64,000 nucleotides of DNA, from the NCBI GenBank assembly GCA_019636535.1, contig JAHBXK010000001.1, forward strand, positions 62,001 to 126,000, given 5' to 3'. The position numbers and the translations under genes were made by a program. This DNA is from Phycisphaeraceae bacterium. Its GTDB lineage: Bacteria > Planctomycetota > Phycisphaerae > Phycisphaerales > UBA1924. The notes beneath the pieces are model-generated. The model had not been told where the DNA came from. It saw only the letters and a list, made by a program, of their open reading frames with translations, and did no database searches. Of the stretch, positions 8,869 through 17,950 are shown in pieces. Position 1 is the first letter of the stretch, and every line of letters starts with the position of its first letter.

Positions 8869-10191
8869 TCAACCGCCGCTTAGCCCCCGCAGCGCTGCGA
8901 CATAGGCATCCGTCGGATGAACACTCCGACGCGCCATCGCCGCGCGCGCAACGTCCATGAACTTCTCGAACCGATAATCCGCCCCCGCCGACGTCGTCGA
9001 CAGCGGCGTCGCGTCGGTGATCCAGCGAAAGCCCGGCACCGTCCCCGTCACCGCCTGCCCCGCCGCGAACATCGTCCCTGTCCCCACGATCGTGCCAGTC
9101 ATGATCCGCGTGCAGATCGCCGTCTTCACGTGGTCTCCCAGAACGCACCCCAGAAACCGCTCCCCGCTCCGTTCGTTCGACCCCACAGGTCCCACCGGCC
9201 CCTTCAGCGCCCGCGCCGTGATCTCGCCGTACGTGTTCAACAGGTTCGAGTTGGTCGTATTCGCGCCGAGGTTCACCCACTCGCCGATGTACGAATCGCC
9301 CAGGTAGCCGTCGTGCGCCTTGTTCGCGTACCCCTGAAAGATCGTCGCCCCCACTTCGCCCCCGACCTTGCACCACGGCCCGATCGCCGTCTGCGCCCGG
9401 ATCACCGCGCGGTCCATCACCGTCGAGTGCTCCCCGACCGCGCATGGCCCGCACACCACCGCCCCCGGCCGGATCACCGCGTGCGCTCCGATCCAGATCG
9501 GCCCACTGCTCGCGTCCAGCACCACCCCGGCCTGAACCACCGCCGTCTCCGCGATCCTCACCGCGTGCGGCCCGATCATCCAACCAAAGGGCGTCTGCCC
9601 AGTACTGGTCGGTTCCGACCCGGCCAACGCAGCCAAGTCGATCTCCAACGCCTCATCGCGGAACGTGCGAAGGTGCCATGGCCGGCTAAGCAGTCGCTCG
9701 CTGCTTCCCTTCGCAACGGGCACAGGCTTGATCCCGCCCAGCACCCTCGCGCTTCCACCGCCCGATAGAAAATCACGCGCTGCGCTGGCCTCCACCCGCG
9801 CGACGACCACCGACCCCTCGCCGGAGACTTCGCCGCTCCCAACCGCCAACCCGCGCCACGCCTCGAAGCACTGCTCCGTCGCGAGCGCGAACCGCCCGTT
9901 CACCAGCAGCGCTGAGCCGGAGTCCAACCCCGCGCTGTCATTCACGCGCAGTCCGCTGTGCCGCTCTCGCGTAAGCCCCGCCAGCCTTGCCGGCACGCGC
10001 AGCCGAATCCGTGAGCCGTCAACACCCGCCGCGCTGACCATCCGCTCCAGCGTCGTGCGAGCGCCCGTCCGCAAATCGAAGGTCGCACGAAGGTCCGTCA
10101 CAGGCGAGAGCAGGCACGCCCCACCCTCCGAAACCAGATCGGTGTCGTCGAAGACAATCATCGCGGCGTCGGTGAAGTTGGTGGCGCTCAT
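8869..10191 (-). CDS. GlmU-like putative sugar nucleotidyltransferase / hexapeptide acyltransferase
   Basis: 440 residues. The N-terminal half has the atypical nucleotidyltransferase motif LLSPVTDLRATFDLRTGART seen in the alternative GlmU family of Bacteroidetes and planctomycetes. The C-terminal half (about 230-400) is a left-handed beta helix of hexapeptide repeats (AVRIAETAVVQAGVVLDAS, IGAHAVIRPGAVVCGP). It also contains the conserved GYANKAHDGYLGDSYIGEWV and NLGANTTNSNL, where acetyl-CoA enzymes carry the catalytic His/Asn. Expected role: UDP-N-acetylglucosamine or related sugar nucleotide synthesis in the cytosol. Start 10191 is chosen for the CGGAG just upstream; an earlier in-frame start exists at 10248. 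Confidence 0.82.
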   Translation of the reverse strand: MSATNFTDAAMIVFDDTDLVSEGGACLLSPVTDLRATFDLRTGARTTLERMVSAAGVDGSRIRLRVPARLAGLTRERHSGLRVNDSAGLDSGSALLVNGRFALATEQCFEAWRGLAVGSGEVSGEGSVVVARVEASAARDFLSGGGSARVLGGIKPVPVAKGSSERLLSRPWHLRTFRDEALEIDLAALAGSEPTSTGQTPFGWMIGPHAVRIAETAVVQAGVVLDASSGPIWIGAHAVIRPGAVVCGPCAVGEHSTVMDRAVIRAQTAIGPWCKVGGEVGATIFQGYANKAHDGYLGDSYIGEWVNLGANTTNSNLLNTYGEITARALKGPVGPVGSNERSGERFLGCVLGDHVKTAICTRIMTGTIVGTGTMFAAGQAVTGTVPGFRWITDATPLSTTSAGADYRFEKFMDVARAAMARRSVHPTDAYVAALRGLSGG

Positions 10192-10257
10192 GCGACTCCG
10201 AGCGGCATCACGCGCCGCGTGAGCGGTCAGTGTACCCGAACCGCGCAAGCCGACACG

Positions 10258-11229
10258 TCACCACGTCCCCCCCGCCGTCTCGGCCGCGACCAGTTCAAAG
10301 AACTTCGCCCGCCGATCCTCATCCAGCGCTCGGTACATCCGACCCATCAGTTCCCGCCGATGCTCCGCCCGCGGCCTTAGCCGTGATTCCCTCAGGAACT
10401 CGGCCACCGCCCCGCGAATCTCCTCCCACTGCTCGGGCGTCGGGTCCGTTGCTTCCCGCAATTTCTCCAGTTTCTCCTTGTACGGCCTGATCTGGTCGTC
10501 ATACGCCCGCCGAAGTTCCTCGGAGAAGATCGTCCGCTCCAGCCGCAAGCGCGTGCGCTCGCAGTCCGCCTCCGTCGGGTTCCGCCGCGTCCGCAACTCC
10601 CACGCCACCCACGCCTGCCAGTACTCGTTCAACATCCGCTCGAGTTCAACATACTGCTCGGGGCTCAGCACCACCGCCAACGTGAGCACCAGGTCCGACC
10701 GCCCCCAAGCCAGCGACGGGCTCCTGCTCAACTCCCACCGATCTCGAAAGAACGTCGTCAGTTCCGACGTAATCTCGCGCTCTCGCTTCTGAATCGAGTC
10801 CCCATACGCAAACGACTCATCCAGGTGGTCCGCGAGCAGCACCCCCATCGCCAGCCGCCGCTCGGCAAAAACCCCCCGGCAGTACTCGCGCGCCTGATCG
10901 TCAAGGCCCAGCAGCCCGACCGCCGACTCCTCGGGCAGACCGCTCACCCGACGAAACTCCCCGCGCGCATCGTGCCGCACGATGCTCCGACCGACACGCT
11001 CCTGCACCACCGGGCCGGAGAGCGCGGAGAACAAGTCCGCAGCCTCCGCCGAGTCCGCGCCCATCTCCGCAGCCGGCGCCGGCTCCTCCACCGGCTCCCC
11101 CATCATCTGCCCGAGCCCGCTCGGTGCGCAGCACATCCACGCAATCACGCACGCCGCCACCGGCGCAATCCGACCGCTGCATCGCATCCAGCACACCGAT
11201 TCCACACGCGAAGTTCGTCGTCGCATCAT
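10258..11229 (-). CDS. Exported hypothetical protein
   Basis: About 323 residues; no family recognised. The N-terminus is a basic leader followed by IAPVAACVIAWMCC and a cleavage-like APSGLGQ, so export is likely. The mature part is highly charged and helical, with Trp-rich patches (LNEYWQAWVAWELRTRR) and an Arg/Glu-rich C-terminus (RESRLRPRAEHRRELMGRMY). This suggests a periplasmic helical bundle. Three consecutive ATG codons (11226-11232) follow GGGAG; the middle one is given. The gene diverges from the patatin lipoprotein, sharing a 112-base promoter region. Confidence 0.65.
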   Translation of the reverse strand: MMRRRTSRVESVCWMRCSGRIAPVAACVIAWMCCAPSGLGQMMGEPVEEPAPAAEMGADSAEAADLFSALSGPVVQERVGRSIVRHDARGEFRRVSGLPEESAVGLLGLDDQAREYCRGVFAERRLAMGVLLADHLDESFAYGDSIQKREREITSELTTFFRDRWELSRSPSLAWGRSDLVLTLAVVLSPEQYVELERMLNEYWQAWVAWELRTRRNPTEADCERTRLRLERTIFSEELRRAYDDQIRPYKEKLEKLREATDPTPEQWEEIRGAVAEFLRESRLRPRAEHRRELMGRMYRALDEDRRAKFFELVAAETAGGTW

Positions 11230-11341
11230 CATCCGCTCCCACACGCGCCCACTCAACTACGCCGCCGTTACCATCCTCAAGATACCCCACCACGCCCCGC
11301 TCGCCAAGACCCTTCGCGCATTCCGTCGATACGCTTGTCGA

Positions 11342-12604
11342 ATGCTCCTCAAACGCACGCCCGCGGCGGCCGGGCTGGTCATGTCGCTCGCGCTCCTGTG
11401 CTGCTTCCTCTCGGTCGGCTGCGCGGTCCCGCGCCCAACCCTCAACCCCGAACAACTCGCGCAGGTCAAAGCCCGCTACCTCGAAGCCGCCCGGACAGAC
11501 ACACGCACCGCCAACGAGAAAATGCTCCGCCGCATGTACGCCGAGCAGTCCGCCCACCTCCTCGCGCTCGACGCCCATGCACCGCCGACCGAAGCGCTCC
11601 CAGAAGCCCCCCACCCCCACTCCACGCTCCCTCCCACCTACGACATCCTGATCCTCTCCGGCGGGGGCGACTACGGCGCCTTCGGCGCGGGATTCCTCAA
11701 GGCCTGGGGTCAGATCACCGACCCCGCCTTTGCCCGCCCCGAGTTCGACATGGTCACCGGCGTCTCCACCGGCGCGCTCATCGCGCCCTTCGCCTTCATC
11801 GGCGACGACCCCTCCTACACACAACTCATCGACCTTTACTCAACCCCAAAGGCCGATTGGTTCTCCAGCCGTGGCCCCTTCTTCTTCCTCCCCGGCAACG
11901 AATCCTTCATGGACAACCGCGGCCTCCGACGCGACCTCGAAGCCGCCGTCAACGAGTCCGTCGTCGCGCACATCGCCCGCGAGTCCCGCAACGACCGCGT
12001 CCTCGCCATCAACACCACCAATCTCGACGTCGGAGCCATGCACCCGTTCGAACTCTCCGCCGAGGCCGAGCGCGCTGAGGCCTCGGGCGACCGCAAACGA
12101 CTCCACGACATCCTCCTCGCCTCCGCCGCCATCCCCGCCGTCTTCCCACCCGTCATCATCGACGGCGCGCTCTACGTCGACGGCGGCACCACCTCCAACA
12201 TCCTCTACGGCGCCAACTGGCTCAGCCCCCGCGCGCCGCTCGCCGTTTGGCGCGAGCGCCACCCCCACCTCCCCCGACCCCGCATCCGCTTCTGGGTCAT
12301 CATCAACAACCAACTCGAATCCACCGCCCACGTCGTCCAGCCCACATGGATCAGCATCACCCGCTCCAGCGTCGCCACCACCATCCGCTCCGGCACCGCC
12401 ATCGCCCTCCGCCACCTCTACGCGCAAGTCTCCACCATGCGCGCTGAGGGCTGGGACGCCGACTTCCGCTACGTCTCCATCCCAGAGTCCTGGGTTCCAC
12501 CAAACGACCGCCCCTTCGACAAGGACGTCATGCAATCGCTCGTCAACCTCGGCCTCCGGATGGGCGCCGACCCCTCCAGTTGGCGATCCGATTTCGCCCG
12601 CTGA
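11342..12604 (+). CDS. Patatin-like phospholipase lipoprotein (copy 1)
   Basis: 420 residues. An N-terminal signal peptide ends in the lipobox LSVGC, so the enzyme should be lipid-anchored outside the cytoplasmic membrane. The patatin catalytic elements are complete: oxyanion loop SGGGDYGAFGAGF, nucleophile motif GVSTG with the catalytic Ser, and the aspartate of the dyad in YVDGGTT. Further shared blocks are ASAAIPAVFPPV and FWVIINNQ. It should hydrolyse acyl esters of phospholipids or related lipids. A paralogue lies at 60545-61774 with the same blocks in the same order. The ATG at 11342 directly begins the signal peptide. Confidence 0.88.
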   Translation: MLLKRTPAAAGLVMSLALLCCFLSVGCAVPRPTLNPEQLAQVKARYLEAARTDTRTANEKMLRRMYAEQSAHLLALDAHAPPTEALPEAPHPHSTLPPTYDILILSGGGDYGAFGAGFLKAWGQITDPAFARPEFDMVTGVSTGALIAPFAFIGDDPSYTQLIDLYSTPKADWFSSRGPFFFLPGNESFMDNRGLRRDLEAAVNESVVAHIARESRNDRVLAINTTNLDVGAMHPFELSAEAERAEASGDRKRLHDILLASAAIPAVFPPVIIDGALYVDGGTTSNILYGANWLSPRAPLAVWRERHPHLPRPRIRFWVIINNQLESTAHVVQPTWISITRSSVATTIRSGTAIALRHLYAQVSTMRAEGWDADFRYVSIPESWVPPNDRPFDKDVMQSLVNLGLRMGADPSSWRSDFAR

Positions 12605-12700
12605 TCGCGCCCGCCAAAGCCCACACGCCCCAATACCCCCTCGCGTACACTGCAATTCCTCGTCCCCTCGGTTCGCAATCAGGCAACGGAGTGCCGACCC

Positions 12701-13849
12701 ATGGCCAAGAAGTCCCCATCCACCGCCAAACCCTCCACGATCTCCGCGGCCAGAAAGTCGCGCGACGATCGAACCCAGAAACAAATCGCCGACCTCGCCT
12801 CGCGCGTCGCCAAGACCGCCTTCACCGGCAAGGAGCCCGTCCTCCACATCCCCACGCGCTCGCGCGCCAACACCATCTGGAACAAGCAGCGCCGAATCCT
12901 CGAAATGGGCGACGCCCGACAAGACCGCCAACTCTTCAACCTCAATCAGGCCAAGCAGTTCATGCAGACCATGCTCCACTGCTCCACCATCATGGACCTG
13001 ATCCAGGAAGGCAAGACCAGCAGCCTCCGCGGCGTGTTCTACAAGGCCAAGCACACCGTCGCCGGAACCAAGGAAAACACCTTCGACACCCAGGAGGAAT
13101 CAGACCCCATCCTCGAAGACCTCGAAGTCACCCTCGGCGCCCTCCGCGAAGAACTCCACATCTACGCCAAGAAAAAGGGCACCATGATCGGCAACATCAC
13201 GATCGTCGACAGCGGCGACGAGATCGACTGCCGAAGAATGGGCTCCGGCGGCTACGCCATCCCCTCCATCGTCGAGCCCGACGTCATCCAGTTCAAAAAG
13301 TGCGAGGCCAAGTTCGTCCTCCACGTCGAAAAGGACACCGTCTGGGGCCGTTTCAACGAGGACAGGTTCTGGCAGGAGCACAACTGCATCCTCACCGAGG
13401 GCGGCGGTCAGCCTTCACGCGGCGTCCGCCGACTCCTCCAGCGACTCAACAAGGAACTCGGCCTCCCCATCTACTGCCTGCTCGACTGCGACCCCTGGGG
13501 CCACTACATCTTCTCCGTCATCAAGCAGGGCTCCATCTCCCTCGCCTTCGAGTCCGAGCGCCTCGCCATCCCCGACGCCAAGTTCATCGGCGTCCGCGCC
13601 AAGGACTACGACGAGTGCGACCTCGGCGACGCCGTCAAGATCGATCTCTCCGATCAGGACATCAAGCGCGCCAAGGAGATCGCCGCCTACCCCTGGTTCG
13701 CCGCCCACAAAGGCTGGCAGAAGGAAATCCAGGGCATGCTCAACAACGGCTTCAAGATGGAAGTCGAAGCCATGATCAACAAGGGCATCTCCTACGTCAC
13801 CGAGGAGTACGTGCCCCAGCGCCTCCGCTCCAAAGACTGGCTGGAGTGA
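12701..13849 (+). CDS. top6A: DNA topoisomerase VI subunit A / Spo11-like protein
   Basis: 382 residues. The N-terminal 25 residues are a Lys/Ser-rich extension. The winged-helix (5Y-CAP) domain carries the catalytic Tyr114 in SSLRGVFYKAKHT. The TOPRIM domain has the metal-binding Glu210 (HVEKDTVWGRF) and Asp262/Asp264 (LLDCDPWGHY), so both active-site parts are intact. With subunit B it would form an ATP-dependent type IIB enzyme cutting both strands. No subunit B gene occurs in the window: the next gene encodes an anchored surface protein on the other strand, and the upstream one is a phospholipase. GGAG precedes the ATG. Confidence 0.9.
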   Translation: MAKKSPSTAKPSTISAARKSRDDRTQKQIADLASRVAKTAFTGKEPVLHIPTRSRANTIWNKQRRILEMGDARQDRQLFNLNQAKQFMQTMLHCSTIMDLIQEGKTSSLRGVFYKAKHTVAGTKENTFDTQEESDPILEDLEVTLGALREELHIYAKKKGTMIGNITIVDSGDEIDCRRMGSGGYAIPSIVEPDVIQFKKCEAKFVLHVEKDTVWGRFNEDRFWQEHNCILTEGGGQPSRGVRRLLQRLNKELGLPIYCLLDCDPWGHYIFSVIKQGSISLAFESERLAIPDAKFIGVRAKDYDECDLGDAVKIDLSDQDIKRAKEIAAYPWFAAHKGWQKEIQGMLNNGFKMEVEAMINKGISYVTEEYVPQRLRSKDWLE

Positions 13850-13915
13850 CAACCGCCGCCGCCTCACGGCCGCTCGCTCACACACCGATCACAACCGGCG
13901 TACCGCACGCTCCGA

Positions 13916-14728
13916 TCAGCACTCCCGCCGCCGACGACGCCCCAGCCCCACAACCCCGGCCATCGCCAGCATCGTCCCCGCCGCCGGCGCCGGAATCGCC
14001 AACCGAACCTGCAGCGTCGTTGAACCGCTCATCCCCGAGAACACGCCGCCCGGCGCACCAACAAAGTCGATGCGGTAGAACACGTCAAAGAACGAATCCA
14101 CGTGCCACATGCTCCCGGGCGCGGAGGTCAGCGTCGTCTGACCGGGCCCCGGCAGCCCGAAGTCCGACCCCATCACCACGCGGAACAGGTCAAAGTCCGG
14201 ATCGCCCGTCACCTGTCCGAAGAAACGGAACAGGTCCGTCGAGAACGACTGTACCGGCGCGAAGTTCGTCCTCGGCGCCGAGTGCATCTCCAGCGAGATC
14301 GGAACGTTCAGCGTCCTGAAGTAGCCGGCAAACACACCGGTCCCGTCAAGGTCCAGCGTCAGCACGCCGTCCGCCGCGTGCTTCTCCCCGCCCAGCACGC
14401 CCCCGGCCACGCTCTGCGTCCCCATGAACGAGTACACGCCGCCCATCGGGTTCCAGAAAAAACCGCCCAGCGCTGCATCCGCCTTCAGCGTCGATCCCAC
14501 CGGCAGGCCGTTCACCACGTTCATCTGCCCCGAAGGTGTTGCCGCCGACGGCACCGAGTAATACGTCAACCCAAACGGCGGCAGGTCCGCCGTCCCGTTC
14601 CCGTTGTCCGCAACCGTGTTCGGTCCACCCAGCGCGGCGCCCGCCATCGCACAAACCGCGCTGGCGGCGAAAAGCCCCATCGATCGCGCGCGATCCGCCC
14701 GAATTCCAAGTGAAATGTGGGTCAACAT
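13916..14728 (-). CDS. PEP-CTERM-like sorted exoprotein
   Basis: 270-residue secreted protein. The signal peptide contains SMGLFAASAVCAMAGAALGG. The middle is a beta-rich region of unknown function (FFWNPMGGVYSFMG, LTLDLDGTGVFAGYF). The C-terminus has the sorting signal PAPAAGTMLAMAGVVGLGRR followed by more Arg: a PAP variant of the PEP motif, one membrane helix and a basic tail, as handled by exosortase-type systems in planctomycetes. The start at 14728 follows the excellent site GAGGAGAGACA. Convergent with top6A. The substrate or partner is unknown. Confidence 0.85.
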   Translation of the reverse strand: MLTHISLGIRADRARSMGLFAASAVCAMAGAALGGPNTVADNGNGTADLPPFGLTYYSVPSAATPSGQMNVVNGLPVGSTLKADAALGGFFWNPMGGVYSFMGTQSVAGGVLGGEKHAADGVLTLDLDGTGVFAGYFRTLNVPISLEMHSAPRTNFAPVQSFSTDLFRFFGQVTGDPDFDLFRVVMGSDFGLPGPGQTTLTSAPGSMWHVDSFFDVFYRIDFVGAPGGVFSGMSGSTTLQVRLAIPAPAAGTMLAMAGVVGLGRRRRREC

Positions 14729-14993
14729 TGTCTCTCTCCTCGCCGCAAATCGGCTCTCGCCGCGCGGCAAACAGGGTTCCCCCTTGCCCTCCGATCCGTT
14801 CAGAGTACCCGATTCCAACGCCCCTGCAACGTCGAACTCGCAAATCGTAGCGCAAAAACCCGGGATCGCGCACACGCCCGAGAAATCCCGCGTCAATGAC
14901 GACGCACGGCATCCACCGGCCGTCAACCAGTTCAATTCGTCGCCCCACCCCGCCGCCTCCCCCACCTCGCGCTCGACACGCCCCCCACCCCCC

Positions 14994-15755
14994 TCAGCAC
15001 ATCGTCATCCCGCCGTCCACGCAGATCGTCTGCCCCGTCAAAAACCCCGCCTCATCGCTCGTCACATACGCCACCGCCGCCGCGATGTCGTCGCCCGTCC
15101 CCGTCCGCTTCACGGCCTGCAGGCCCACAACGTGGTCCTTCACCTGCCCAGGCAGGTTCGCCGTCATGTCCGTCTCGATGAACCCCGGCGCGATCACATT
15201 GCACGTGATCCCCTTCGACCCAAGTTCCCGCGCGATCGTCTTCGACAGCCCGATCAGCCCCGCCTTCGCCGCGGCATAGTTCGCCTGCCCCGAGTTTCCC
15301 ACCACGCCCGACGTGCTCGCGATGTTCACGATGCGCCCGAACTTCGCTCGCATCATCGGCCTCGCGGCAGTCCGAATCGCCGCGAACGCCGACGTCAGGT
15401 TCACGCGGATCACCTCGTCCCACTCCGCGTCAGACATCCGCAGCACGAGGTTGTCCCGAGTGATCCCCGCGTTGTTCACCAGAATGTCCACACGCCCAAG
15501 CTGCTCCGCGATCTGCTCCACCATTTTCCCCACGGCCCCGGCGTCGCCCACGTCGCACGCCACCGCCGTCGCCTTCCCGCCGCCGCTCTCGATCTGAGAT
15601 TTCAGATCGTTCAGCGGCGGAAGCGACCGCGCCACGAGCACCACGTGTCGGCCATCTCGCGCCAGCCTCATCGCGATCGATCGCCCGATGCCCCGGCTCG
15701 CACCGGTCACGATCGCCACGCGCACACCCGCCTGATCTGTTGTGTTCGTGCTCAA
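14994..15755 (-). CDS. fabG: 3-oxoacyl-[acyl-carrier-protein] reductase
   Basis: Short-chain dehydrogenase of 253 residues that reduces beta-ketoacyl-ACP with NADPH in fatty acid elongation. It shows the cofactor motif VTGASRGIGRSIA, the NNAG motif (ILVNNAGITRDNL), the catalytic Ser in IVNIASTSG and the YxxxK pair in ANYAAAKAGLIGL. The C-terminus ends GQTICVDGGMT, usual for FabG. No ATG is available: the TTG at 15755 preceded by GGAG (nine-base spacer) is preferred, while another TTG at 15785 would add ten residues. Last gene of the rpmF-plsX-fabH-fabD cluster. Confidence 0.93.
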   Translation of the reverse strand: MSTNTTDQAGVRVAIVTGASRGIGRSIAMRLARDGRHVVLVARSLPPLNDLKSQIESGGGKATAVACDVGDAGAVGKMVEQIAEQLGRVDILVNNAGITRDNLVLRMSDAEWDEVIRVNLTSAFAAIRTAARPMMRAKFGRIVNIASTSGVVGNSGQANYAAAKAGLIGLSKTIARELGSKGITCNVIAPGFIETDMTANLPGQVKDHVVGLQAVKRTGTGDDIAAAVAYVTSDEAGFLTGQTICVDGGMTMC

Positions 15756-15795
15756 CGCTCTGCGCTCCGCGAAAGGTCCTGACAATCCATCCTCA

Positions 15796-16881
15796 TCAAC
15801 CGACGCCGGGAATCGTCACCGGGCCGCTCGGCGTGTTCTTGCGTCCGGGGTCGCGCTGCGGGCTCCCACCGCCGCCGCCGCCCCCGCCACCACCCTCGTC
15901 CGTCTCCTGACGGTCCGGGCTGAAGTCGACCGGCCGGTCGGGCTGAGCCATGCTCGGCCCGCCCATCATGAACCCCATCACGCCTATGCCGTCGAACGAT
16001 GCCGCCCGAGGCCGAACGTCCGCGGCCGAAGGCGCAGGCGAGAACACCCACATCTCTCCGCTCGGCGCGATCCCCCACCCTGTCAGGTACGCCCCTCGCG
16101 GATCCTGCAGCGCAATCAACACACCGCGCGATATGACCCCCGTAGGCTCGGGCGGGGGAGCCTCCGTATCGCTCAGCCCGGCCCCCTCCGAGAGCGCCTT
16201 CAACTGTTGCTCCATCATCGCCAGAAACTCCGGCGGTGTCCCAGCCGCACGCATGCTCTCGATCTGCTGCCGCATCTGCTCGCGGATCTGCTCGCGACCC
16301 TCCGGCGTGTTCATCTGCTCGAGCGCCCGCTCCAGTTCGCTCCGCATCTCCGGCGGCATCGAACCCATGATCGCAGTCAATTGGTTCTTCAGCGTCGAGA
16401 AGTCCGCCGCGCTCGGCACACCCGCAGCGCCCAGCGGAATCCCCTCACCGATGAAGATCACCCGCACCGCTTCCAGTTGCGAGGTCTGCTCCACCCACTC
16501 ATCCGTCATCGTCAGTTCCGAGAGCAGTTCCCGCCCGCGCGGATTCAGCAGCGACGACAACTTCGACGAGTCCCCCCGCGCCAGCGCATCCGCAAGGCGA
16601 ACGATCGCCTCGCCCATCGCGACCTGCTCCTGCTCAACCTGAACGCCCGACGCGAACGTCACGCGCGCATCGATCCCCAGGTCCTGCCCGATCGATTCCA
16701 GCGACACCGGCGGCGGCGGCGGCGGGGGTGGCGGTGGTGGCGGAGGCGGCGGGGGTGGCGGGGGCTTCGGGCACCCCATCATCAACAGGCAGAACAGCCC
16801 GGCGGTGGCGCCGCCGATGATCCGCCCCGCGCGCTGTGCGCCCGTCCGCCGCGTGAACTCGCTCTGTGTCAACTCAGGCAT
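15796..16881 (-). CDS. Lipoprotein with 19 consecutive prolines, inside the fab operon
   Basis: 361 residues; no known family. After a signal peptide the lipobox LLMMGC supplies the acylated Cys, followed at once by PKP and a run totalling 19 prolines, then a folded domain. Residues about 170-225 form a Met/Glu-rich helix (MRSELERALEQMNTPEGREQ). Near the C-terminus is a run of about ten glycines. The proline codons are mixed (CCG, CCC, CCA, CCT), so this is not a fresh triplet expansion. Start 16881 overlaps the fabD stop in ATGCCTGA, implying translational coupling; an in-frame ATG at 16902 is an alternative. Probably a periplasmic spacer-anchored protein. Confidence 0.8.
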   Translation of the reverse strand: MPELTQSEFTRRTGAQRAGRIIGGATAGLFCLLMMGCPKPPPPPPPPPPPPPPPPPPPVSLESIGQDLGIDARVTFASGVQVEQEQVAMGEAIVRLADALARGDSSKLSSLLNPRGRELLSELTMTDEWVEQTSQLEAVRVIFIGEGIPLGAAGVPSAADFSTLKNQLTAIMGSMPPEMRSELERALEQMNTPEGREQIREQMRQQIESMRAAGTPPEFLAMMEQQLKALSEGAGLSDTEAPPPEPTGVISRGVLIALQDPRGAYLTGWGIAPSGEMWVFSPAPSAADVRPRAASFDGIGVMGFMMGGPSMAQPDRPVDFSPDRQETDEGGGGGGGGGGSPQRDPGRKNTPSGPVTIPGVG

Positions 16882-17929
16882 GGGTGCTTTCCGGCTCGTC
16901 ATACGCGAGCACCTTCGTGGCTTTGTCGATCCGCCGCATCAGCCCGGCCAGCGTCCGCCCGGGCGCAAGTTCTACGAAATCCGCCCCACCCGCCCGACCG
17001 ACCAGCCCCCGGCAGTTCTGCTCCCATCGCACGGGCTTCGTCAATTGTTCCACCAGACGCCGCCGGATCATCCCCACCACCGCCGACGCATCCCCCGACC
17101 GATCGTGCGCTTCCCCCGTCACGTTCGACATCACGTCCACGCGCGGCGCAGACATCGGCGTCGATTCCAGTTTCTCGCCAAGCCGGTCCGCCGCGGGGCT
17201 CATCAGCGGCGAGTGAAACGCCCCAGCCACGGGCAGCGCGGTCGCACGCAAACCCATCGAACCCGCGACTTCCACCGCGCGACCGCAAGCGCCGATCGAG
17301 CCCGATACGACGATCTGACCGGGCGAGTTGAAGTTCGCGGGCACCAGCACCTCTCCCCCCCGCGAGCGATCGCACAACTCGTTCACCTGCGCCTCATCGG
17401 CGCCGATGATCGCCACCATCCCCGACCCGGCGCTCCCGTCGGGCTGCCGAATCTGGTCCGCCGCGTCCTGCATCGCTCGCCCGCGCAGCGCCACCAACTC
17501 CAGACCGTCCTCGAACGAGAACACCCCCGCGATGTGCAGCGCCGTGTACTCACCCAGCGACAGGCCAGCGGTCGCGACCACGTGCGACTCGATCGCCCCG
17601 CCACCTCCCACGCCGTTCGTTCCCCCGCCCGAGCCCCACTTCGCAAGCAGCCCGCGCCAGCAGGCCACGCCGGCCACATAGATCGCCGGCTGCGACACGT
17701 CCGTCCGATTCAGACGATCCGCGGGCCCCTCAAAGCACAGTGTGCTCAGCCGCTCACCCCCGAGCCGATCGCCCAGCAGCCGATCCGCCTTCTCAAAGAC
17801 CGTCCGCGCCTCGGTCGAGGCCCCCGCCCACGCGCGCCCCATGCCCACCGCCTGCGCACCCTGCCCGGGGCAGAGAACGATGCGGGATCGGCTCGTGTTG
17901 GATGGTCCTGGGTTCGTCATCGTCACCAT
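16874..17929 (-). CDS. fabD: Malonyl-CoA:ACP transacylase
   Basis: 351 residues. It transfers malonyl from CoA to ACP to start each round of fatty acid elongation. The N-terminal motif LCPGQGAQAVGMG is intact. The nucleophile elbow reads AGLSLGEYTAL, so the usual GHSLGE has Leu instead of His next to the catalytic Ser. The second catalytic His is in VAGAFHSPLMSPAADRL. The C-terminal ELAPGRTLAGLMRRID is standard. Start 17929 is an ATG with a second in-frame ATG at 17920; neither has a clear ribosome binding site. fabH lies 21 bases upstream, and the proline-rich lipoprotein overlaps its end. Confidence 0.95.
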   Translation of the reverse strand: MVTMTNPGPSNTSRSRIVLCPGQGAQAVGMGRAWAGASTEARTVFEKADRLLGDRLGGERLSTLCFEGPADRLNRTDVSQPAIYVAGVACWRGLLAKWGSGGGTNGVGGGGAIESHVVATAGLSLGEYTALHIAGVFSFEDGLELVALRGRAMQDAADQIRQPDGSAGSGMVAIIGADEAQVNELCDRSRGGEVLVPANFNSPGQIVVSGSIGACGRAVEVAGSMGLRATALPVAGAFHSPLMSPAADRLGEKLESTPMSAPRVDVMSNVTGEAHDRSGDASAVVGMIRRRLVEQLTKPVRWEQNCRGLVGRAGGADFVELAPGRTLAGLMRRIDKATKVLAYDEPESTHA

Positions 17930-17950
17930 GAAGAATACGTCGCAAACGCG

